NCBI RefSeq assembly: GCF_023634845.1
Contig: NZ_JAMLJL010000003.1
Span: 186,001-250,000 of the forward strand
Length of the DNA: 64,000 nt
DNA from: Flavobacterium amniphilum
GTDB lineage: Bacteria > Bacteroidota > Bacteroidia > Flavobacteriales > Flavobacteriaceae
Direction: 5' to 3'
The notes under the pieces are model-generated. The model saw only the letters and a program-made list of their open reading frames with translations. It did not search any database and was not told the origin of the DNA. Numbering within the stretch: position 1 is the first letter of the stretch; each line of letters starts with the position of its first letter. Shown here one piece after another: positions 59,170 to 64,000 of this stretch. The translations under genes were made by a program, and so were the position numbers.

Positions 59170-59184
59170 ATTTGCTTTTGCTCA

Positions 59185-59222
59185 TTTAAATGATTAACTT
59201 TAATAGTCAATAATCATTTAAA
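59185..59222. promoter_or_regulatory. Perfect inverted repeat upstream of dodecin
   Basis: TTTAAATGATTA (59185-59196) and TAATCATTTAAA (59211-59222) are perfect 12-base arms with a 14-base centre, nine bases before the dodecin ATG. It could be an operator or a leader hairpin; there is no T-tract. Confidence 0.5.
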
Positions 59223-59231
59223 CTAAAAGCT

Positions 59232-59432
59232 ATGTCAGTATTAAAAGTAATCGAAGTCTTGTCGAATTCGAGCATCAGTTGGGAAGATGCCACTGCAAAA
59301 GCAGTTGAAAAAGCATCAAAATCGGTAAAACACATACGTTCTGCCTATGTACAGGAACAAAGTGCAGCCGTAATAGACGGAAAAGTAACCGAATACCGTG
59401 TAAACGTCAAACTAACGTTCGAAATCGAATAA
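59232..59432 (+). CDS. Dodecin family flavin-binding protein
   Basis: 66 residues, beginning SVLKVIEVLSNSSISWEDATAKAVEKASKSVKHIRSAYV, the dodecin pattern, with three strands and one helix. Dodecins form hollow dodecamers that store flavin or related molecules, protecting the cell. A perfect inverted repeat lies directly upstream, and a terminator follows. Confidence 0.93.
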   Translation: MSVLKVIEVLSNSSISWEDATAKAVEKASKSVKHIRSAYVQEQSAAVIDGKVTEYRVNVKLTFEIE

Positions 59433-59453
59433 TGACCGACACCGATAAAGAAA

Positions 59454-59484
59454 CAAAGCGCTTCATATTTTGGGGCGCTTTTCA
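59454..59484 (+). terminator. Terminator of dodecin gene
   Basis: AAAGCGC and GCGCTTT arms (59455-59461, 59475-59481) with a 13-base loop and a short T-tract. Confidence 0.6.
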
Positions 59485-59543
59485 TTTCAATCGGGAAAAA
59501 AATCGTAATATTACACTTATTAATAATCAAAAAATTATAAAAA

Positions 59544-59930
59544 ATGGGAATTGGAAGTTTTTTTAAGAATTTATTTGGTTCTAAAGCTAAAGTAGAAGAA
59601 GTCACCAACAAAGTAGAAGAGTTTGCTGATGATGCTATTGCAAAAGCTAAAGAAAGTGCTGCACCACTTATTGACAAAGTTGAAGAATTTGCTGAACAAG
59701 CTGGGGAAAAAGTAAAAGAATTCATCCCTCAGGCTGCAGAATCTATTGATAATTTGGTTGAAACAGTAAAAGAAAAGGCTGAAATTGCTATCGACAAGGT
59801 AGAGGAATTAGCCCATGGCGCTGTTGATACCGCGAAAGAAAAAGCAGAAGACGCTGTTGTCCCAACCGAAGAAGCAACTCAACAATCAACTGAAGAATCA
59901 ACAGAACAAGCCAACGAAGAAACGAAGTAA
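59544..59930 (+). CDS. Amphipathic repeat protein, unknown (128 aa)
   Basis: 128 residues. A short hydrophobic start (MGIGSFFKNLFGSK) is followed by repeating amphipathic helices of Val/Ala/Lys/Glu with a roughly 11-residue pattern (VEEVTNKVEEFADDAIAKAKESA, DKVEEFAEQAGEKVKEF, DKVEELAHGAVDTAKEKAEDA), then a Glu/Thr/Ser/Gln tail. Composition recalls LEA-like or YtxH-like stress proteins that coat membranes. No signal peptide. A terminator separates it from the MscS gene. Function unknown. Confidence 0.75.
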   Translation: MGIGSFFKNLFGSKAKVEEVTNKVEEFADDAIAKAKESAAPLIDKVEEFAEQAGEKVKEFIPQAAESIDNLVETVKEKAEIAIDKVEELAHGAVDTAKEKAEDAVVPTEEATQQSTEESTEQANEETK

Positions 59931-59946
59931 CAAAAAATTGAAATAC

Positions 59947-59980
59947 AAAAAAGAGGTTGGATATTCTGACCTCTTTTTCT
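59947..59980 (+). terminator. Terminator of amphipathic protein gene
   Basis: AAAAAAGAGGT and ACCTCTTTTT around a loop of about 11 bases. It overlaps the longest possible mscS reading frame, fixing the mscS start downstream. Confidence 0.8.
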
Positions 59981-59995
59981 TTTAATACCTACACA

Positions 59996-60766
59996 ATGAA
60001 TTTTTATTTAGAAGCATTTAAAAAATTACTATTTGACATTTCACCAAAAATTATCACGGCATTAATCATCCTTTTTGTCGGTCTTTGGGTTACAAGCATT
60101 ATTACCAGAGCGTTCAAAAAAATCATGCTTAGCCGTAAAATTGAATTAACCTTAACCAATTTCCTTGGCAATCTTGTTTTTTGGAGTTTACGTGTGATTG
60201 TTTTCATAGCTGTAGTATCTAAGCTAGGCGTAGAAACATCTTCATTTGTAGCTATACTGGGGGCGGCCGGTTTAGCAATTGGTCTTTCATTACAAGGATC
60301 TTTGTCAAATTTCGCCGGCGGGATACTTATTATTTTATTCAAACCTTTCAAATTAGGTGACAAAATCGAAGTACAGGGAGAAACCGGTAAAGTTGAGGAA
60401 ATTCAGATTTTCTCCACAAAGATAACCACAGGGAATAACCAGACTGTCTATATCCCAAACGGATTACTTTCAAATGGTAAAATCAAAAATTTTTCACAGT
60501 TACCCACACAACGCACCGATTTTGAAATCATTTCAAATCACAGCTCAGATGTTACAGAGTTGAAAAACAATTTACTGGCAATAGTTCAGAATCAACCATT
60601 GGTTATGAAAGACCCTAAACCAGAAATTTACATTTCACACTTTACAGATAATTCAGTGAATTTTATGGTAAAAATATGGACCGAAAACGCCCATGCAACT
60701 GAAGCAAAATCAGATATACTGGAAAAATCGAGAAAATACGTAACACTCGTTACTTCACAATCATAA
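59996..60766 (+). CDS. MscS family mechanosensitive channel
   Basis: 256 residues. Three membrane helices (about 15-35, 55-77, 85-120), the last being the pore-lining TM3 (TSFVAILGAAGLAIGLSLQGSLSNFAGGILIILFKPFKLGDKI), then a beta domain (EVQGETGKVEEIQIFSTKITTGNNQTVYIPNGLLSNGKIKNFS) and a short alpha/beta end. Opens when the membrane stretches and releases solutes. The ATG at 59996 follows the terminator of the previous gene. Its 3' end overlaps the convergent tsaB gene by 17 bases. Confidence 0.92.
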   Translation: MNFYLEAFKKLLFDISPKIITALIILFVGLWVTSIITRAFKKIMLSRKIELTLTNFLGNLVFWSLRVIVFIAVVSKLGVETSSFVAILGAAGLAIGLSLQGSLSNFAGGILIILFKPFKLGDKIEVQGETGKVEEIQIFSTKITTGNNQTVYIPNGLLSNGKIKNFSQLPTQRTDFEIISNHSSDVTELKNNLLAIVQNQPLVMKDPKPEIYISHFTDNSVNFMVKIWTENAHATEAKSDILEKSRKYVTLVTSQS

Positions 60767-61409
60767 AATCTTTGAGGTAAAAAGGCTCAAAATAGGCAAC
60801 ATCCACAGTGTCGCTTTTTTTATACTTACTATAAGCAATTGAGCTCATTTCTTTAGCAGAAGGATAAATATAATCGGTATGGAAAACAAATTTGCGATCC
60901 GTCAATACTGTCTGACATTTAGAAGCGCCATCCCCCAGCAAGTGGACTTCATCAGAAACATCCTGATAAGTCGTTTCATCAATAATTTCAGATTCAACCG
61001 CTCTGATTTTAGAATAATTGACATCAAAAAAAGCTGTATAACACTCCATACGTCTGGCATCGATCATTGGAACAATAATACCGCTTTCAACTTTTAACTG
61101 TCGGGCAAGTGTTTCCAAAGTATCAATTGCAATCAAGGGAATGTTTAAAGAATAACACAATCCTTTGGCAGCAGAAACCCCAATACGTAATCCAGTATAA
61201 GAACCGGGCCCCTGACTAACCGCTATTGCTTTTAAATCCGAAAATAAAATGTCTGCCTCCTGTAGAATTTCTTCAATAAAAACGTGGAGTTTCTCAGCAT
61301 GTGAATATCCGTTTTCTGCAATTTCCTTACATAAAACCGTTTGACCGTCAAGCGATAATCCAACCGAACAATTTTTAGTTGCCGTTTCTATTGATAAGAT
61401 ATAATCCAT
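60750..61409 (-). CDS. tsaB: tRNA threonylcarbamoyladenosine synthesis protein TsaB
   Basis: 219 residues, an ASKHA fold. Works with TsaD and TsaE to place t6A at position 37 of ANN-decoding tRNAs; it is the inactive dimer partner of TsaD. Signature: LSIETATKNCSVGLSLDG, AVSQGPGSYTGLRIGVSAAKGLCYSL and VPMIDARRMECYTAFF. Its C terminus overlaps the mscS end by 17 bases. Its -7 box (TATCTTTG) lies at 61428-61435. Confidence 0.94.
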   Translation of the reverse strand: MDYILSIETATKNCSVGLSLDGQTVLCKEIAENGYSHAEKLHVFIEEILQEADILFSDLKAIAVSQGPGSYTGLRIGVSAAKGLCYSLNIPLIAIDTLETLARQLKVESGIIVPMIDARRMECYTAFFDVNYSKIRAVESEIIDETTYQDVSDEVHLLGDGASKCQTVLTDRKFVFHTDYIYPSAKEMSSIAYSKYKKSDTVDVAYFEPFYLKDFMIVK

Positions 61410-61427
61410 TTCCTTTTATTAGAGGCA

Positions 61428-61435
61428 CAAAGATA
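61428..61435 (-). promoter_or_regulatory. -7 promoter element of tsaB
   Basis: TATCTTTG on the minus strand, 18 bases before the ATG. The adaptor operon's terminator lies immediately upstream. Confidence 0.5.
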
Positions 61436-61437
61436 AT

Positions 61438-61481
61438 TAAAAAAGGAAAAGCCCGGACTATTAATAAGTCCGAGCTTTTCC
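61438..61481 (-). terminator. Terminator of the adaptor/TolC operon
   Basis: On the minus strand GGAAAAGCTCGGACT pairs with AGTCCGGGCTTTTCC over 15 bases with one G-U, then T residues, 20 bases past the stop. Confidence 0.85.
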
Positions 61482-61501
61482 AAGAATTAATCAATTAAAT
61501 C

Positions 61502-62845
61502 TTAACTATCTTTTTTAGCTTTCTTACGTTCTGCTTCAAGTTCTGCTTTTGTCTTTACAATGACTTTATCGCCAGGATTCAAGTCTTTTGACACAACCGT
61601 ATAAGGCCCTGTCACTATGGTCTCCCCTTTCTTCAACCCTGAAATAATTTCAATGTATGTATCGTCCTGAATACCCGTTTGAACAATACGCAGTTTAACT
61701 TTATCACCTGATTTTACAAAAACACATTCGTGGCGTTTTTCATTTTTAGGCTTAACATCTTCCACTAGCTCACCGCTCTCAGTTTCATCATCATTTGATT
61801 CATCCAAATAAGCTTTACGACTGGCTGTCGTATCAGTACGCATCACCACTGAACTGATAGGAACCGCAATCACATCAGCTTTAGTTGTCGTAATAATATC
61901 AACAGTTGCCGTCATACCCGGACGGAAAGGAGAATAATTTGACGGCTTACCCTGCAACAAATCTGCATAAGATTCCTTAAGGATACGGATTTTTACTTTA
62001 AAATTTGTCACCTGATCAGCAGATAAAGCTGTGCTTGCCGAATTTGAAATACTGGTCACAACACCTTTGAATTCTTTCTTTAAATAAGCATCTACTTCAA
62101 CTTTAGCCTCATCACCAATTTCAACTTTTACAATATCATTTTCGTTTACATCAACTTCAACTTCCATATTGTTTAAGTTGGCAACACGCATCATTTCGGT
62201 ACCTGTCATTTGTTGTGTTCCCAAAACTCTTTCACCCAGTTCAACATCCAATCTGGAAATTGTACCGTCGACCGGTGCATAAATTGATGTTTTCCCTAAG
62301 TTTTCTTTTGACTCATTTACTGTCGCCGAAGCACTCTGTACATTATAATATGCCGCCTCTTTAGCTGCCTGCGCACCTTCATAAGCTGCAACAGCCTTCT
62401 CCCACTCTGAGCGCGATACAATTCCTTTTTCGAACAACTTTTTATTACGCTCGTAACTCGCTTTAGCTTCTTTGAATTGCGCATCAGCCTGACTTAATCC
62501 TGCTTTTGTATTAGAAAGCCCAGATACGGAACGATTTAATCCAGACACATACAATTCCGGATTAACGCGAACCAACAAGTCTCCTTTTTTCACAATTTGC
62601 CCTTCTTTTACGGGCAAAGCAATAATTTCACCTGACACTTCAGAAGAAATCTTCACCTCTATCTCAGGTTGGATTTTTCCGGTAGCCGATACAGTTTCAA
62701 TTACTGTACGCTGTTCCACTTTAGCGATTTCGACTTCGGTTCCTTCTTTATTCTCTCCCAAAGCACCGCTTTTCTTTAAAGTGATACCTCCGACAATAAG
62801 TAAAGCCACACCACCGAATAAAAGATATTTAGTTTTGTTAGTCAT
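61502..62845 (-). CDS. Periplasmic adaptor subunit of an efflux system (HlyD/MacA-like)
   Basis: 447 residues with one N-terminal anchor (about 7-25). Order: barrel-sandwich half (VSATGKIQPEIEVKISSEVSGEIIALPVKEGQIVKKGDLLVRVNPELY), a long helical hairpin (about 95-185), the returning lipoyl half (LGKTSIYAPVDGTISRLDVELGERV), a beta-barrel and the membrane-proximal domain. An extended acidic loop (SNDDETESGELVEDVKPKNEKR) and a Lys-rich tail are notable. MacA-type adaptors join MacB ABC pumps to TolC; the pump gene would lie outside the window or elsewhere. It follows the TolC gene by one base. Confidence 0.92.
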   Translation of the reverse strand: MTNKTKYLLFGGVALLIVGGITLKKSGALGENKEGTEVEIAKVEQRTVIETVSATGKIQPEIEVKISSEVSGEIIALPVKEGQIVKKGDLLVRVNPELYVSGLNRSVSGLSNTKAGLSQADAQFKEAKASYERNKKLFEKGIVSRSEWEKAVAAYEGAQAAKEAAYYNVQSASATVNESKENLGKTSIYAPVDGTISRLDVELGERVLGTQQMTGTEMMRVANLNNMEVEVDVNENDIVKVEIGDEAKVEVDAYLKKEFKGVVTSISNSASTALSADQVTNFKVKIRILKESYADLLQGKPSNYSPFRPGMTATVDIITTTKADVIAVPISSVVMRTDTTASRKAYLDESNDDETESGELVEDVKPKNEKRHECVFVKSGDKVKLRIVQTGIQDDTYIEIISGLKKGETIVTGPYTVVSKDLNPGDKVIVKTKAELEAERKKAKKDS

Positions 62846-62846
62846 A

Positions 62847-64000
62847 CTATTTATTTTTAATGATCGGAATTCCGAAATAGAATTCTAATATCTTAGTTCT
62901 GAAAATATAATCGTATTTTGTTCTCAGCACCTCTGATTGTGCATTCACATATAAGGTTTGTGCCTGATTGAAATCAAAAATATTCATCAATCCCACCTCA
63001 TAACGCTCCTTAGCGTAATTCATTGAATTCTCACGTGCTTCCAATGTTGTCACCGCTGCTTCATAGGATTTTTGCGCCCCTTTGGTATCCGTGTAAGCCG
63101 TATAAACTGTTCTCTCCAGATCCAACTCAGACTGTTCCAATGCAATTTTAGATCGTTCTAAAGCAATTTTAGATCTGGAAACATTGTTACGTGTTGAGAA
63201 CCCATTTAAAATAGGAATACTCAATTGCAGAGCAACTGTTTGTCCTTTGTTGTCTCCAACCTGATTTGAAAAAGAAGGAATCAAATTTGAATCAATGAGT
63301 GTATTTCTATGCAAAACACTGGTCCCAATACTATACGAACCTGTCAAAGTGGGTTGATATGACCCTTTTGCAATTTGAATATCTTTTTCAGCAATCTTCA
63401 GGTTTGTTTCGGCCAATTTCAATTCAGTTCTGGTTTCCTTAGCTTTACTGAATATTGCTTTCGGATCTTCTAACAACACTTTACTCAAGGCAGCTTCAAC
63501 ATTTTCTTCCACTACATCAAAATCCTGAAAATTCTCTAACTGAAGTAATTGAGCCAAACTCAATTTAGAAATCAACAAAGCGTTTTCAGCCGCTATCAAC
63601 CGTTGGTTATCTGTTGCAACAGTAGCATTAACATCCATTAAATCACCTTTGGGTATAACTCCTGCATCTACTAATTCTTTAGTACGTTCCATTTGTTTGG
63701 TATCATACTGCAATTGTTGCTGTTGTACCTTCAAATTCTCTTTATTGAAAAGGATTTGCAGATATGCATTCACAACATTCAATGAAATATCTTCTTGCAT
63801 TTTAGTCAACTGATATTGGGAAGCTATAATTGACATTTTAGCCTTTCTCATCTGATTCAAGTTTCGCATCCCTTTATAAATATCAACCGATGCACTTAAC
63901 CCTGCAGAAGAAGATTCGGTTGTCTGGTTTGTTTTTACACCTGAAAGAGGGTCATTACTCAGACCCATATTCCATGAATGTGAAACCTGCCCGTTGATGG
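62847..64000 (-). CDS. TolC family outer-membrane channel, 5' end beyond window
   Basis: At least 384 residues; the frame is open to the window edge (IxxGQVSHSWNMGLSNDPLSG...), so the start and signal peptide lie outside. Coiled helical repeats typical of TolC are visible in two related halves: NVVNAYLQILFNKENLKVQQQQLQYDTKQMERTKELVDAGVIPKGDLMDVNA and AYTDTKGAQKSYEAAVTTLEARENSMNYAKERYEVGLMNIFDFNQAQTLYVNAQSEVLRTKYDYIF. It forms the outer-membrane exit duct with the adaptor gene that begins one base after its stop. Confidence 0.92.
   Translation of the reverse strand, partial: INGQVSHSWNMGLSNDPLSGVKTNQTTESSSAGLSASVDIYKGMRNLNQMRKAKMSIIASQYQLTKMQEDISLNVVNAYLQILFNKENLKVQQQQLQYDTKQMERTKELVDAGVIPKGDLMDVNATVATDNQRLIAAENALLISKLSLAQLLQLENFQDFDVVEENVEAALSKVLLEDPKAIFSKAKETRTELKLAETNLKIAEKDIQIAKGSYQPTLTGSYSIGTSVLHRNTLIDSNLIPSFSNQVGDNKGQTVALQLSIPILNGFSTRNNVSRSKIALERSKIALEQSELDLERTVYTAYTDTKGAQKSYEAAVTTLEARENSMNYAKERYEVGLMNIFDFNQAQTLYVNAQSEVLRTKYDYIFRTKILEFYFGIPIIKNK

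Overview
The window reads as a stretch of chromosome from a Flavobacterium-like member of the Bacteroidota. Evidence: A+T-rich DNA; promoters of the flavobacterial type (TTG, about 19 bases, TAnnTTTG) rather than sigma-70 type; almost no Shine-Dalgarno sequences; a type IX secretion-type PorP/SprF protein; an S46 dipeptidyl-peptidase; a folK-deoxynucleoside kinase fusion; and a BamA/Skp/UppS/NadK cluster with the gene order usual in Flavobacteriaceae. No rRNA, CRISPR array, transposase or integrase was seen.

Layout. 1-3.7 kb: 3' end of purT, a tiny lipoprotein, a DUF6370 protein, then a Crp/Fnr regulator followed by pirin and YceI genes that it may control. 3.7-6.5 kb: an accessory-looking patch with palindromic repeat arrays, a superinfection-immunity/SHOCT membrane protein, two unknown small genes and an orphan KilA-N protein. 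6.5-14.8 kb: an orphan TonB-dependent receptor, a TPR-like secreted protein, DUF1801, small membrane proteins, a tandem pair of unknown paralogues and a lipoprotein hydrolase. 14.8-17.8 kb: a two-gene flavin oxidase operon (amine/L-amino-acid oxidase plus sarcosine oxidase-like). 18-24 kb: fabD, two Ala/Thr-rich lipoproteins, galE plus a DegT aminotransferase, waaA (Kdo transferase) and a lipoprotein. 24.3-30.5 kb: S46 peptidase, a third Ala/Thr-rich lipoprotein, DUF1508, tRNA-Leu and tRNA-Gly, mutS. 30.6-41 kb: DUF1573 protein, a secreted unknown, a TrmH-type methyltransferase, folK-dNK, sppA, an AsmA-like protein, DUF2797 and a GH3-family enzyme. 41-48 kb: an OmpA/PD40 protein, clpX-clpP, tig, a holin-like membrane protein, an alpha/beta hydrolase and pdxJ. 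48-56.5 kb: CBS/ACT protein, nadK, DUF6089, uppS, bamA, two Skp-like chaperones and murI, mostly one envelope-biogenesis unit. 56.5-64 kb: gamma carbonic anhydrase, PorP/SprF, NifU-type scaffold, dodecin, an amphipathic repeat protein, MscS, tsaB, and an RND-type adaptor plus TolC cut by the window edge.

How the genes work together. Most are housekeeping and envelope genes: lipid and LPS synthesis (fabD, waaA, galE), outer-membrane assembly (bamA, skp-like), peptidoglycan precursors (uppS, murI), protein quality control (tig, clpP, clpX, sppA) and cofactors (folK, pdxJ, nadK, nifU, dodecin). The least explained signals are non-coding: two arrays of 36-base TGTG...CACA units at 3.8 and 11.0 kb that share the same geometry; two inverted arrays of an 8-base unit at 2.0 and 43.9 kb; a near-perfect palindrome centred at about -41.5 of the pirin promoter just after a Crp/Fnr gene; and three genes whose predicted transcription start falls on the start codon. 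I found no complete new defence or biosynthetic system. The oxidase pair and the repeat arrays are the best leads.
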